Shown: in pieces, positions 25,845 through 34,186 of the stretch
How the letters are laid out: each line of letters opens with the position of its first letter
Position numbering within the stretch: position 1 is the stretch's first letter
Source: Clostridiales bacterium
GTDB lineage: Bacteria > Bacillota > Clostridia > Christensenellales > UBA1750
Reading direction: 5' to 3'
Assembly (NCBI GenBank): GCA_015056005.1
Contig: SVHB01000019.1
Span: forward strand, 1-36,907
Length of the DNA: 36,907 bases
Made by a program: the position numbers and the translations under genes
Notes under the pieces: generated by a model
Database searches by the model: none
Told to the model about the DNA's origin: nothing
Seen by the model: the letters and a program-made list of their open reading frames with translations, nothing else

Positions 25845-26283
25845 CTTCTTCACCACCCTTATCAGTTTCTACGATTTCTTCACGCTTGATGATCTTGGTT
25901 CTTACGGGAAGCTTATGAGATGCAAGACGCATAGCTTCCTTAGCGGTCTCTTCGGGAACGCCGGCGATCTCAAAAAGAACTCTGCCGGGCTTGACCACTG
26001 CTACCCAGTATTCGGGAGAACCCTTGCCGGAACCCATGCGGGTCTCTGCGGGCTTCTTGGTAATGGGCTTGTCGGGGAAAATCTTGATCCAGACCTGACC
26101 GCCGCGCTTGATGAAACGGGTCATAGCAACACGAGCTGCTTCGATCTGGTTAGCGGTGATCCAGCAGGAGTCCAGAGTGACCAGACCGTAATCACCGTAT
26201 GCGAGGAAGTTACCGCGATGCGCAGTGCCTCTCATCTTGCCGCGCTGCTGCTTGCGGTGCTTAACTCTTTTGGGCATTAACAT
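25834..26283 (-). CDS. rplP: 50S ribosomal protein L16
   Basis: The 149-residue protein begins [20 protein letters not shown] and has the diagnostic [20 protein letters not shown]. It supports tRNA accommodation in the A site. GGAGG inside the end of rpsC is 10 nt from ATG 26283, favouring this start over the ATG two codons later. The acidic tail ([11 protein letters not shown]) overlaps the start of rpmC. Confidence 0.97.
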   Translation of the reverse strand: MLMPKRVKHRKQQRGKMRGTAHRGNFLAYGDYGLVTLDSCWITANQIEAARVAMTRFIKRGGQVWIKIFPDKPITKKPAETRMGSGKGSPEYWVAVVKPGRVLFEIAGVPEETAKEAMRLASHKLPVRTKIIKREEIVETDKGGEEVEG

Positions 26284-26286
26284 TGC

Positions 26287-26955
26287 TTATTTACCTCCCT
26301 CGGCGGTTTTGGGCGCCTTCTTAGCGGTGGGCAGGACCTGACCTTTGTAGATCCAAACCTTTACGCCGATGTTGCCATAGGTAGTATTGGCTTCTGCGAA
26401 GCCGTAGTCGATGTTTGCGCGCAGGGTCTGCAGCGGGATGGAGCCTTCATGATAGCTCTCGCTGCGTGCGATTTCAGCGCCGCCGAGACGGCCGTTGCAC
26501 TGCATCTTGATACCCTTGGCGCCGGCCTTCATGGAACGACCGATGCACTGCTTCATTGCGCGGCGGAAAGATACGCGCTTTTCAAGCTGCTGTGCTACGT
26601 TCTCAGCTACCAGCTGAGCGTCCATTTCAGGAGCCTTAACCTCGTTGATGTCGAGGGAGACGGGCTTGCCGATGAAGGTTTCAACTTCCTTCTTCAGCTG
26701 CTCGATGCCCGCGCCGCCCTTGCCGATAACGATACCGGGCTTAGCGGTGAAGATGATAACGCGGACCTTGTTAGCTGCGCGCTCGATATCGATGCGGGAG
26801 ATACCGGCGGCCATCAGCTTATTCTTCAGCATTTCGCGAAGCTTGTAGTCCTCGATGAGGTTGTTCGCGAAGTCCTTCTTATTGGCGTACCAATGCGTCG
26901 ACCAATCTCTGATAACGCCGACTCTTGCGCCAACGGGATTTACTTTCTGACCCAT
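26287..26955 (-). CDS. rpsC: 30S ribosomal protein S3
   Basis: The 222-residue protein has a KH domain with the [20 protein letters not shown] loop and the C-terminal signature GYGFAE-like [21 protein letters not shown]3 is at the mRNA entrance and contributes to helicase activity. It lies between rplV and rplP in the S10 operon order. Confidence 0.98.
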   Translation of the reverse strand: MGQKVNPVGARVGVIRDWSTHWYANKKDFANNLIEDYKLREMLKNKLMAAGISRIDIERAANKVRVIIFTAKPGIVIGKGGAGIEQLKKEVETFIGKPVSLDINEVKAPEMDAQLVAENVAQQLEKRVSFRRAMKQCIGRSMKAGAKGIKMQCNGRLGGAEIARSESYHEGSIPLQTLRANIDYGFAEANTTYGNIGVKVWIYKGQVLPTAKKAPKTAEGGK

Positions 26956-26970
26956 TGTGACTCTCCTCTC

Positions 26971-27357
26971 TTATTTGACCTGGTCGAGAATGACGGTGAC
27001 GTGGCTGGTGCGCTTCAAAATGGAATACGCCATGCCGCGGCCGTGATGCTGGAAACGCTTGAGAGTGGGACCCTGGTTTGCGAAGCATTCCGCAACGTAG
27101 AGGGTGCTGCGATCCATCTCAAGGTTGTTCTCTGCGTTAGCGATCGCGCTGCGCAGAACCTTCTCAACAACAGGAGAGGCTGCCTTGGGGGTGTACATCA
27201 GGATTGCCAGAGCATCGTCCACCTTCTTGCCGCGGATCAGATCGATAACGATCCTGACCTTGCGGGAGGAGATGCGGACGTGCTTAGCGGTAGCGCGGGG
27301 ACGCCTGTCAGCGTTTTCCCTGCGGGCTATCGCCTTTTCACGGGTATTTTTAGCCAT
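26971..27357 (-). CDS. rplV: 50S ribosomal protein L22
   Basis: The 128-residue protein contains the L22 core [20 protein letters not shown] and the loop and tail [19 protein letters not shown], the hairpin that reaches into the exit tunnel. About 20 extra basic residues precede the core ([20 protein letters not shown]), a common Clostridia form. It lies between rpsS and rpsC. Confidence 0.97.
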   Translation of the reverse strand: MAKNTREKAIARRENADRRPRATAKHVRISSRKVRIVIDLIRGKKVDDALAILMYTPKAASPVVEKVLRSAIANAENNLEMDRSTLYVAECFANQGPTLKRFQHHGRGMAYSILKRTSHVTVILDQVK

Positions 27358-27372
27358 TTCTACTCCTCCTTA

Positions 27373-27645
27373 TTATCTGGTGGTCTTCGCGCCGGCGTGG
27401 CCGCGATAGGTCCTGGTGGGAGCGAACTCACCGAACTTGTGGCCAACCATTTCCTCGGTTACATATACCGGAACATGCTTGCGGCCGTCGTGAACGGCTA
27501 CAGTGTGACCAACGAACTCAGGGAAAATAGTGGAGGAACGAGACCAGGTCTTGAGGACTTCCTTCTTGCCCTGGGCGTTGAGCTCCTGCACTCTCTTAAG
27601 AAGGACGGGCTGAATGAAAGGTCCCTTCTTGACTGAACGTGACAT
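27373..27645 (-). CDS. rpsS: 30S ribosomal protein S19
   Basis: The 90-residue protein starts [20 protein letters not shown] and has the signature [20 protein letters not shown]. It forms a head complex with S13. The length and position after rplB are standard. Confidence 0.98.
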   Translation of the reverse strand: MSRSVKKGPFIQPVLLKRVQELNAQGKKEVLKTWSRSSTIFPEFVGHTVAVHDGRKHVPVYVTEEMVGHKFGEFAPTRTYRGHAGAKTTR

Positions 27646-27663
27646 TAGTTGTGCCTCCTTCTA

Positions 27664-28497
27664 TTACTTGCCGTTGCGACGCCTTACGATGAACTTGTCG
27701 CTGGGCTTACGATGCTTACGGGTCTTGTAACCCATGGTGGGCTTACCCCAGGGGGTAACAGGGCTGGGCATACCAACGGGGGACTTGCCTTCACCACCGC
27801 CGTGGGGATGATCGTTCGGGTTCATGACAACGCCTCTGTTGTGAGGACGGAAGCCCATGTGACGAACGCGGCCGGCCTTACCGAGGTTAACGTTCTCGTT
27901 GTCGGTGTTGCCGATCATGCCGATAGTTGCCTTGGACAGCATCGGGATCCTGCGAACTTCGCCGGAGGGCAGACGAACCTGAGCGTAGTTGCCTTCCTTA
28001 GCCATGAGCTGAGCGGAGTTGCCGGCTGCGCGGACCAGCTGGCCGCCCTTACCGGGGATGAGCTCGATGTTGTGGATCAGAGTACCTACGGGGATGTTCT
28101 TGATAGGAAGCGCGTTGCCGGGCTTGATATCAGCGTTCTCGCCGGAGATAACGGTGTCGCCGACCTTGAGTTCAAGGGGAGCGATGATGTAACGCTTCTC
28201 GCCGTCAACATAGTTGAGCAGAGCGATGAATGCGGTGCGGTTGGGATCGTATTCGATAGCAGCGACCTTAGCGGGGATGTTGTCCTTGTTGCGCTTGAAG
28301 TCGATGATACGATACAGACGCCTGTTGGCGCCGCCGCGGAAACGAACGGAGATCCTGCCCTGGTTGTTGCGGCCCGCTTTGTACTTGAGGGTCTGAGTCA
28401 GGGATTTTTCAGGCTCCTTCTTGGTGATCTCTTCATAAGTGAGAGAGGTCATGAACCTGCGGCCCGGAGAAGTCGGTTTATACTGTTTGATAGCCAT
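27664..28497 (-). CDS. rplB: 50S ribosomal protein L2
   Basis: The 277-residue protein starts [20 protein letters not shown] and contains [20 protein letters not shown] and the highly conserved [10 protein letters not shown] segment that carries the histidine linked to peptidyl-transferase function. The basic tail ends [15 protein letters not shown]. It joins the subunits and is encoded between rplW and rpsS. Confidence 0.98.
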   Translation of the reverse strand: MAIKQYKPTSPGRRFMTSLTYEEITKKEPEKSLTQTLKYKAGRNNQGRISVRFRGGANRRLYRIIDFKRNKDNIPAKVAAIEYDPNRTAFIALLNYVDGEKRYIIAPLELKVGDTVISGENADIKPGNALPIKNIPVGTLIHNIELIPGKGGQLVRAAGNSAQLMAKEGNYAQVRLPSGEVRRIPMLSKATIGMIGNTDNENVNLGKAGRVRHMGFRPHNRGVVMNPNDHPHGGGEGKSPVGMPSPVTPWGKPTMGYKTRKHRKPSDKFIVRRRNGK

Positions 28498-28524
28498 TTT
28501 ATATATCCTCCTTGCTCTATGGGC

Positions 28525-28821
28525 TTAGTCGACCATACCGTCGAAGAAAGCGATGCTCTTCGAATCAGCGGTCAGGCGGACATAGGCTTTCTTAACTTCG
28601 GGCCTGCGGCCTTCGTATCTGCCCATGCGCTTCATCTTGCCCTGGACGCGAAGGGTGTTGACCTTTGCGACCTTAACGCCGAAGATCTCTTCGATAGCGT
28701 TCTTGATCTCGATCTTGTTGGCGTCTACTGCAACTTCAAAAGTGTAGAGCTTCTTGGTCAGATAATCGTACGTCTGCTCGGTGAGAACAGGACGGCGGAT
28801 GATATCATGTGCGTTTTTCAT
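28525..28821 (-). CDS. rplW: 50S ribosomal protein L23
   Basis: The 98-residue protein has [20 protein letters not shown], then the [20 protein letters not shown] helix and [21 protein letters not shown]23 docks trigger factor and SRP at the tunnel exit. The start overlaps the last base of the rplD stop (TAATG), a coupling arrangement. Confidence 0.98.
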   Translation of the reverse strand: MKNAHDIIRRPVLTEQTYDYLTKKLYTFEVAVDANKIEIKNAIEEIFGVKVAKVNTLRVQGKMKRMGRYEGRRPEVKKAYVRLTADSKSIAFFDGMVD

Positions 28822-29444
28822 TACGCGTACACCTCCTGGATCTGCTCGACCGCATTCTTGACAACGATGAGCTTATCGTGTCCGAGGATGTCAACTACGT
28901 TGATGGTGTTGACGTAAGCGGTCTTGAGGCCGGGGATATTGGCGCTGGCGCGAAGAACGGTTTCGTCCTTGGTGTCCAGAACCAGCAGAGCCTTCTTCTC
29001 AACGGCCAGAGCCTTGAGAACCTTTGCCATCTCCTTGGTCTTGGCTGCATCAAGCTTGAGAGCGTCGAGGACGATCAGCTCGTTCTCGTTGACCTTGCTG
29101 GTCAGAGCGCTCTTAAGAGCCAGACGACGGATCTTCTTGTTAACCGTCATGGAGAAGTCACGGGGCTTGGGAGCGAATACTACGCCGCCCTTGATCCACT
29201 GGGGAGCGCGGGTAGAGCCCTGACGAGCACGGCCGGTGCCCTTCTGACGATAGGGCTTCTTGCCGCCGCCGCGGACTTCGCTGCGGGTCAGAGTGGATTT
29301 GGTGCCGACGCGCTTATTGTTGAGCTGAGCGCGAACTACGGTGTGAAGAGAAGCCTTGGAGATCTCAACTGCGAAGATTTCGTTCATGAGCTCCATCTCG
29401 CCTACCTGAGCACCCTGCATGTTATAAACTGCTACTTTAGGCAT
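28821..29444 (-). CDS. rplD: 50S ribosomal protein L4
   Basis: The 207-residue protein contains the extended loop [20 protein letters not shown] that lines the exit tunnel and is where macrolide-resistance changes are found in other bacteria; this loop looks normal. In E. coli L4 also represses the S10 operon by binding its leader. It follows rplC by 14 nt and is coupled to rplW. Confidence 0.98.
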   Translation of the reverse strand: MPKVAVYNMQGAQVGEMELMNEIFAVEISKASLHTVVRAQLNNKRVGTKSTLTRSEVRGGGKKPYRQKGTGRARQGSTRAPQWIKGGVVFAPKPRDFSMTVNKKIRRLALKSALTSKVNENELIVLDALKLDAAKTKEMAKVLKALAVEKKALLVLDTKDETVLRASANIPGLKTAYVNTINVVDILGHDKLIVVKNAVEQIQEVYA

Positions 29445-29458
29445 TGTTTAGTCCTCCT

Positions 29459-30100
29459 TTAGCCCTTGACCGTGTTGCGGATGATGACCAAGGAGCCGTT
29501 TGCGCCGGGAAGAGCGCCCTTGATGAGCACGAGATTGCGCTCAGCGTCTACCTTGACAACTTCGAGATTCTGAACGGTTACACGCTCGGAACCCTTGTGA
29601 CCGGCCATCTTCTTGTTCTTGAAGACACGGGAAGGATTGGTGTTAGCGCTCATAGAGCCCTGGCCTCTGTGGTACTTGGAACCGTGAGCCATGGGACCGC
29701 GGGTCAGACCCCAGCGGGTGATAGCGCCGGTAAAGCCCTTACCTTTGCTCTTGCCGATAACGTCAACCTTGTCGCCTTCCTGGAATACGTCTGCCTTGAT
29801 AACCTGGCCAACTTCCATATTCTCTGCGTCATCGAGTCTGAGCTCGCGCAGGAAGCGGGTGGGCTTAACGCCCGCCTTTTCAAAGTGACCTAGCTCGGGC
29901 TTGTTCTTGAGTTTTTTGGCGCGATTATCTTCGAGGGCCAAAAAACCGACCTGAACTGAAGAATAGCCATCGCGCTCAACGGTCTTCTTCTGCACAACGG
30001 TGCAGGGACCGGCTTCAACGACGGTTACGGGGACGACGTGACCATCATTGGAGAAGATCTGCGTCATACCCAGCTTCTTGCCGAGAATCGCCTTTTTCAT
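29459..30100 (-). CDS. rplC: 50S ribosomal protein L3
   Basis: The 213-residue protein starts [20 protein letters not shown] and contains [20 protein letters not shown] and [20 protein letters not shown], the loop that approaches the peptidyl-transferase centre. It is an early assembly protein and the second gene of the S10 operon. Confidence 0.98.
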   Translation of the reverse strand: MKKAILGKKLGMTQIFSNDGHVVPVTVVEAGPCTVVQKKTVERDGYSSVQVGFLALEDNRAKKLKNKPELGHFEKAGVKPTRFLRELRLDDAENMEVGQVIKADVFQEGDKVDVIGKSKGKGFTGAITRWGLTRGPMAHGSKYHRGQGSMSANTNPSRVFKNKKMAGHKGSERVTVQNLEVVKVDAERNLVLIKGALPGANGSLVIIRNTVKG

Positions 30101-30119
30101 GTTCTTACCTCCAAAAATA

Positions 30120-30428
30120 TTACAGTTTAATCTCGATGTCTACACCGGCGGGAAGATCGAGTCTCATGAGAGCGTCCACAGTACGGGGAGTGGGGCTCAT
30201 GATGTCGATCAGACGCTTATGGGTGCGCATCTCGAACTGTTCGCGGGAATCCTTGTACTTGTGAGGGCTACGAAGGATAGTTACAACTTCCTTTTCGGTG
30301 GGCAGCGGAATCGGACCGGAGATCTTGGCGCCGGTGCGCTTTGCGGTCTCAACGATGCGCTCGCAGCTCTGATCGATCAGAGTGTGCTCGTAAGCCTTCA
30401 GCTTGATACGGATTTTCTGGTTGGCCAT
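30120..30428 (-). CDS. rpsJ: 30S ribosomal protein S10 (NusE)
   Basis: The 102-residue protein contains [20 protein letters not shown] and the signature [20 protein letters not shown]. Besides its place in the 30S head, S10 acts as NusE and bridges NusG and NusB in antitermination. It is the first gene of the superoperon, with GGAGG before ATG 30428 and a long leader. Confidence 0.98.
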   Translation of the reverse strand: MANQKIRIKLKAYEHTLIDQSCERIVETAKRTGAKISGPIPLPTEKEVVTILRSPHKYKDSREQFEMRTHKRLIDIMSPTPRTVDALMRLDLPAGVDIEIKL

Positions 30429-30603
30429 TTATTTTACCTCCTTGCAGCTTGTACTTGATGTACACTTAGCCGTGTGTGCCGCGCTCATATTTTTCCGAAG
30501 CAGTTTCCTGCCCCTTCAATTGCCGTAGCGCGCAGCCGCAGTCCCTGAAAATTACCCGGCGGCCAAGCCGGCAACCTTTCAGATCATCCCTAATACGGCA
30601 ACC
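30429..30603 (-). promoter_or_regulatory. Structured 5' leader of the S10 superoperon
   Basis: From the predicted start near 30603, about 175 nt precede rpsJ without a credible ORF. On the minus strand a large stem-loop forms between 30582 and 30545: CTGAAA pairs with TTTCAG around an inner CCGGC/GCCGG helix. A smaller hairpin, TGTAC-ATCAA-GTACA, lies shortly before the GGAGG of rpsJ. S10 operon leaders in E. coli bind L4 for feedback control. Whether this one binds a ribosomal protein is an inference from position and fold only. Confidence 0.55.
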
Positions 30604-30609
30604 TAAACT

Positions 30610-30638
30610 AGTATACAATAACTTTTAGAAAATTGCAA
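30610..30638 (-). promoter_or_regulatory. Strong sigma-A-type promoter of the S10-spc-alpha superoperon
   Basis: On the minus strand TTGCAA (30638-30633) and TATACT (30615-30610) are separated by exactly 17 nt, in an A/T-rich upstream setting. No other strong promoter is obvious before the 32 downstream genes, so this probably drives the whole cluster, with possible read-through from further upstream. Confidence 0.85.
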
Positions 30639-30669
30639 TACCTTTTTTACTGATTTTTTAATATTTTTC

Positions 30670-30690
30670 AAAAAAATTCGAAGTTTTTTT
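30670..30690 (-). terminator. Weak AT-only hairpin after the AraC-type gene
   Basis: Seven A, a TTCGAAG core and seven T can pair into a weak hairpin just beyond the stop codon at 30695. The stem has almost no GC pairs, so it may not end transcription efficiently, and read-through into the S10 promoter region is possible. Confidence 0.3.
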
Positions 30691-30694
30691 ACAC

Positions 30695-31483
30695 CTATGA
30701 ATATAAACCCCTGCCCTGCCGCCTGTATTCCATTGGTTTCATCCCCGTCAGCTTCGTAAACGCCCTGTGAAAGCTCCTTTCGCAGGAAAACCCGCTTTCA
30801 AGAGCAATGACACCTACCGGCAGATCCCCTGTCAGCAAAAGCTTTTTGGCGTGTTCCACCCTTATACCCGACAGCAGAGAATGAAAGCTCAGCCCCGGAA
30901 TAGCGCATACGGTATGGGAAATATATCCGCTGCTGTACCCAAGAGCCCTTGAAGCTGAGGCAAGCGATATATCCTCCCTGAAATGTTCGCTTACATACAG
31001 TATAACAGATGAAAGCACTCCCGTAATATCCCTTGCATCGCCCTCGCCCAAAGTTCTTAAATACTCCTCCATCAATACACAAAGCCCCGCCCTTATGCTC
31101 AACTCGTCCCTTTTATCGTTCATAACAAGCTTTTCTATCAAATAATCAAAAACAATTTTTGAAGGAGAAAACACGCTTCCGACTTTCTCGAAAAGTTCGC
31201 TTTCAGAAACAAGATGGCTGACAAGATTATTTGAAAACACGCATATCCAGAGCCTGCAGGTCTTTGCAGTAGAAAACCCGTGCGCCGTAAACGGAGTGAT
31301 AACAGCCGCCTGCCCCGCCTTCACAGAATGTACAGCGGCATCTATGGTTATGTCGATCTCTCCGTCAAGCACTATCACCGCCTCGGTGTATTGATGAATG
31401 TGCATCGGGATATTGTACGGCTTATTGTGCATCCTGCACCTGAAAGCGGACTCATATCCAAAATTGTCCGTCTGAACCAGCAT
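30695..31483 (-). CDS. AraC-family transcriptional regulator with cupin-like sensor domain
   Basis: This 262-residue protein has an N-terminal cupin-like half with the PMHIHQYTEAVIVLDGEIDI pattern and KAGQAAVITPFTAHGF, suited to binding a sugar-like effector. The C-terminal half (about 155-258) has two helix-turn-helix units, the first in LASASRALGYSSGYISHTVC and the second in IALESGFSCERSFHRAFTKL, followed by GMKPMEYRR, the AraC signature. It is transcribed divergently from the GH5-like glycosidase with only 106 nt between start codons, so it most likely controls that gene. The effector is unknown. Confidence 0.9.
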   Translation of the reverse strand: MLVQTDNFGYESAFRCRMHNKPYNIPMHIHQYTEAVIVLDGEIDITIDAAVHSVKAGQAAVITPFTAHGFSTAKTCRLWICVFSNNLVSHLVSESELFEKVGSVFSPSKIVFDYLIEKLVMNDKRDELSIRAGLCVLMEEYLRTLGEGDARDITGVLSSVILYVSEHFREDISLASASRALGYSSGYISHTVCAIPGLSFHSLLSGIRVEHAKKLLLTGDLPVGVIALESGFSCERSFHRAFTKLTGMKPMEYRRQGRGLYS

Positions 31484-31524
31484 AACTCCGCCTTCTTTCC
31501 CATTTACAGCAATTTCTGTCTAAA

Positions 31525-31553
31525 AATATAGCGCTATTGTCTTGATATGTCAA
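31525..31553 (-). promoter_or_regulatory. Consensus sigma-A-type promoter of the AraC-type gene
   Basis: On the minus strand the perfect -35 TTGACA (31553-31548) is 17 nt from TATATT (31530-31525). The spacer includes most of the palindrome ATAGCGCTAT (31528-31537), a possible operator. It overlaps the opposite-facing promoter proposed for the glycosidase. Confidence 0.82.
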
Positions 31554-31570
31554 CCGATTATGTGTTAAAA
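31542..31570 (+). promoter_or_regulatory. Candidate promoter of the GH5-like gene
   Basis: TTGATA (31542-31547) and TTAAAA (31565-31570) are 17 nt apart. The -10 box is weak, which would fit a gene that needs activation. The region overlaps the -35 box of the AraC gene promoter, so both could not be occupied at once. Confidence 0.5.
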
Positions 31571-31589
31571 CTTCAATGGAGGTGTTATT

Positions 31590-32714
31590 ATGGGCAGATG
31601 GACAATAGAAAGAGCATGGAAATGGTATAACGAAAAACCGTGGATCAGGGGCTGCAATTTCATGGGCAGCGACTGCATCAACAGAATAGATCAATGGCAG
31701 GAATACGGCTTTGAAGAAAAGCTTAAAACAGCGGACAGAGAATTTGCCCTGATGGAATCAATAGGCTATAACTCTATCAGAATAATCATCGAATACGAGG
31801 TCTGGGACAGGCAGCACGACGGTTTCATGGAAAGGCTTGACCGATACCTTGCCTGCGCCAACTCTCACGGCATCACCGCAATGATAGTGCTTTCAAACGA
31901 ATGCTCCGTGCGCACACCCACCTATGTTCCGCCCGTTTTCGGCGAGCAGCTCTGGCAGCCCGGCTATCACGGCGGCAAGGATTTCAAGACATGGTATCAG
32001 AACAACGGCGACAACCGCTATTCCATCCTTGATGATCCCACGATCGCCCCAAAATATTACGAAATGGTGCGCGAGATCATCACCGAATATAAAAACGATG
32101 AGCGCGTACTTGTCTGGAACATAATGAACGAGCCCGGCAACGGCAGGGGCAGCAAGAGCCTTCCCCACCTCAAAAAATTCTTTGAGATCGGCTGGGAGAT
32201 CGATCCCATACAGCCTCTCACCGCCGATGTTTGGCGCGGCATGAAGGACGGCAGACCCACTTCCGAAATAGAATGCTTCGCCTTAGATAATTCCGACGTC
32301 ATCAGCTATCACAGCTACCAGAATTATTATAAGAATGTGCTCATCATAAAGCAGCTCAAGGAATACGATCGTCCCATCTTCAACACAGAGTGGCTCTCCA
32401 GGATCGCGGGCAATACCCTGCAGGAAATGCTGCCCCTTTTCTACCTTGAAAACATTGGCAGCTACAACTGGGGCTTTGTCGCAGGCAAATACCAGACCTA
32501 CGAGCCTTCCCAAGGCGTTTGGAAAAAATACGAAGAGCAGGGCTATGACGCGGTCAAGCACCTTGACTTCACCAAATGGCAGCATGACCTCTATCGCCCG
32601 GGTGGTCGTTTCCCCTACGATCCCGCCGAAATAGAGATCATCAAAGAGCTCGGCAAGCTCGCCGACGAAAAACAAAAAGCCTTAGTAAACTTCGACGGCG
32701 ACGATTTTGCATAA
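31590..32714 (+). CDS. Cytosolic GH5-like glycoside hydrolase (cellulase/xylanase superfamily)
   Basis: This 374-residue TIM-barrel enzyme starts RWTIERAWKWYNEKPWIRGC. The acid/base Glu is E181 in VWNIMNEPGN and the likely nucleophile is E267 in RPIFNTEWLSR; SYHSYQN contains the conserved H241. This is the pattern of GH5/clan A retaining glycosidases, and similar proteins are often annotated as 1,4-beta-xylanase. There is no signal peptide or binding module, so it should work inside the cell on imported oligosaccharides or glycosides; the exact substrate cannot be told. The ATG at 31590 follows GGAGG. It is a single-gene unit ended by a strong hairpin and probably controlled by the divergent AraC-type protein. 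Confidence 0.85.
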   Translation: MGRWTIERAWKWYNEKPWIRGCNFMGSDCINRIDQWQEYGFEEKLKTADREFALMESIGYNSIRIIIEYEVWDRQHDGFMERLDRYLACANSHGITAMIVLSNECSVRTPTYVPPVFGEQLWQPGYHGGKDFKTWYQNNGDNRYSILDDPTIAPKYYEMVREIITEYKNDERVLVWNIMNEPGNGRGSKSLPHLKKFFEIGWEIDPIQPLTADVWRGMKDGRPTSEIECFALDNSDVISYHSYQNYYKNVLIIKQLKEYDRPIFNTEWLSRIAGNTLQEMLPLFYLENIGSYNWGFVAGKYQTYEPSQGVWKKYEEQGYDAVKHLDFTKWQHDLYRPGGRFPYDPAEIEIIKELGKLADEKQKALVNFDGDDFA

Positions 32715-32721
32715 ACTAAAA

Positions 32722-32750
32722 GCGAGGACTATTTTGTCCTCGCCTTTTTA
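32722..32750 (+). terminator. Intrinsic terminator of the GH5-like gene, between convergent genes
   Basis: A perfect 8-bp stem GCGAGGAC/GTCCTCGC with a TATTTT loop (32722-32743) is followed by CTTTTTA. It reaches the last codons of the MATE gene on the other strand. On the minus strand the tail TTTTAG could give partial termination for the MATE gene. Confidence 0.88.
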
Positions 32751-34118
32751 TACAATACCTGTTTTCATGCGCCCGGATACTTTTTTCTTGTGTATCATAA
32801 AGCAGATGTAATGCGCTATAAGCGTTGTCGTCCATGATATCGGATAGGCGATATACAGCACAAACTCGGTATGGAAAGCAGCAAACACCGTGAATATCCA
32901 GATCATTCTGAACACACAGATTCCGAGTATCGAAGTGATCATCGGTGTCACCGCATTTCCGAGTCCTCTTAAACAATACACATATACCTCACCGACATCC
33001 GAGATAAAGCAAGGTATGACCATTATATACATCCTGATCACCGCCCAATCTACTACCGCTGTATCAGATGTATATATCCCTATCAGAGGTCTTGCAAACG
33101 CTACTGCAAGTATACCCAGCGTCAGCCCTGTGCAGGTCACCAGCATCGCCGCACTTAACGCGATCCTTGAAAACCTTTCATATTTCCCCGCGCCGTAGTT
33201 CTGCGCTGTAAAACTCATCGCTCCCTGATAAAACCCGCTCATAGGAACCGAAACAAACCCTTCGATGTTTCCCGCAATGCTGTTGCCCGCTATCGCCGCC
33301 GAACCAAAGCTGTTTATCGCCGACTGTATCATAGTATTTGATACAGTAAACATCGAGGTCTGCAAAACAGCGGGCAAGCCTACTTTGATAATCTCCAAAA
33401 ATTTATCCTTGCATATTTTCAGTTTCTTTATATCTATACCGATATCGCCGTCATATTTCACCAAATATCCAACTATCAATGCGGTAGATAAGCTTTGAGA
33501 CAAAACCGTTGCCGCCGCAACGCCCGCAACACCCCATTTCAGTATCGGCACAAATAAAAAATTCAGCGCCACGTTCAGCGCTCCCGACAGCATCAGATAA
33601 TAAAGAGGTCTTTTGGTATCGCCAACGGCTCTCAAAATCGCAGCGCAGAAATCATACAGCAAAGTAATGGGCGCGCCTGCAAGGCAGATCGAAATATAAA
33701 GCACCGCAAGATCAAGTATATCCGCCGGCGTGCTCAGCGCCCTGAGCAGAGGTCTTGCCGCGGGTATGCTCACCATGGCTACCAATACCCCGCCCAATAC
33801 CGCCATCAAAACCGATGTATGCACGCTTTGCGATACATCTTCCTTTTTGCCCGAACCGAAATACCTTGCAGTTGCCACGTTCGCACCCACCGAAAAACCC
33901 ATAAATAGGTTTATGAGCAACGTATATACCTGTCCGGTCGCACCGATCGCTGCAAGAGCCTGCGCTCCCACAAACCGTCCGATCACTATCATATCCGCAG
34001 CGTGATACAAAAGCTTCAGCACCGTCGAACAGATTATCGGCACAGCAAAGCGTATAAGGTTTATAAATATCGGTCCGTTTATCATTTCGATCTCGTATTT
34101 TTTTGGGGATCGAGCCAT
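32748..34118 (-). CDS. MATE-family efflux transporter
   Basis: The 456-residue protein has about twelve hydrophobic segments in two related halves. Family patterns include INGPIFINLIRFAVPIICST near the N-terminus, MIVIGRFVGAQALAAIGATG, and NFLFVPILKWGVAGVAAATV. MATE proteins use Na+ or H+ gradients to export cationic drugs or metabolites; the substrate here is unknown. ATG 34118 is 8 nt after GGAGG, preferred over a start two codons upstream. It lies downstream of the polyol dehydrogenase on the same strand with a GC-rich hairpin between them. Confidence 0.92.
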   Translation of the reverse strand: MARSPKKYEIEMINGPIFINLIRFAVPIICSTVLKLLYHAADMIVIGRFVGAQALAAIGATGQVYTLLINLFMGFSVGANVATARYFGSGKKEDVSQSVHTSVLMAVLGGVLVAMVSIPAARPLLRALSTPADILDLAVLYISICLAGAPITLLYDFCAAILRAVGDTKRPLYYLMLSGALNVALNFLFVPILKWGVAGVAAATVLSQSLSTALIVGYLVKYDGDIGIDIKKLKICKDKFLEIIKVGLPAVLQTSMFTVSNTMIQSAINSFGSAAIAGNSIAGNIEGFVSVPMSGFYQGAMSFTAQNYGAGKYERFSRIALSAAMLVTCTGLTLGILAVAFARPLIGIYTSDTAVVDWAVIRMYIMVIPCFISDVGEVYVYCLRGLGNAVTPMITSILGICVFRMIWIFTVFAAFHTEFVLYIAYPISWTTTLIAHYICFMIHKKKVSGRMKTGIV

Positions 34119-34145
34119 CAGCAAATCCTCCGAAAGCTAAACTTA

Positions 34146-34168
34146 AGCCCGCCTCAAAGAGGCGGGCT
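34146..34168 (-). terminator. GC-rich hairpin between polyol dehydrogenase and MATE genes
   Basis: A perfect 10-bp stem AGCCCGCCTC/GAGGCGGGCT with a 3-nt loop lies 18 nt after the dehydrogenase stop. On the minus strand it is followed by TAAGTTTAG, a weak T-run. It probably ends or attenuates transcription, leaving reduced read-through into the MATE gene. Confidence 0.65.
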
Positions 34169-34186
34169 ATATTATTTAAGATGATA

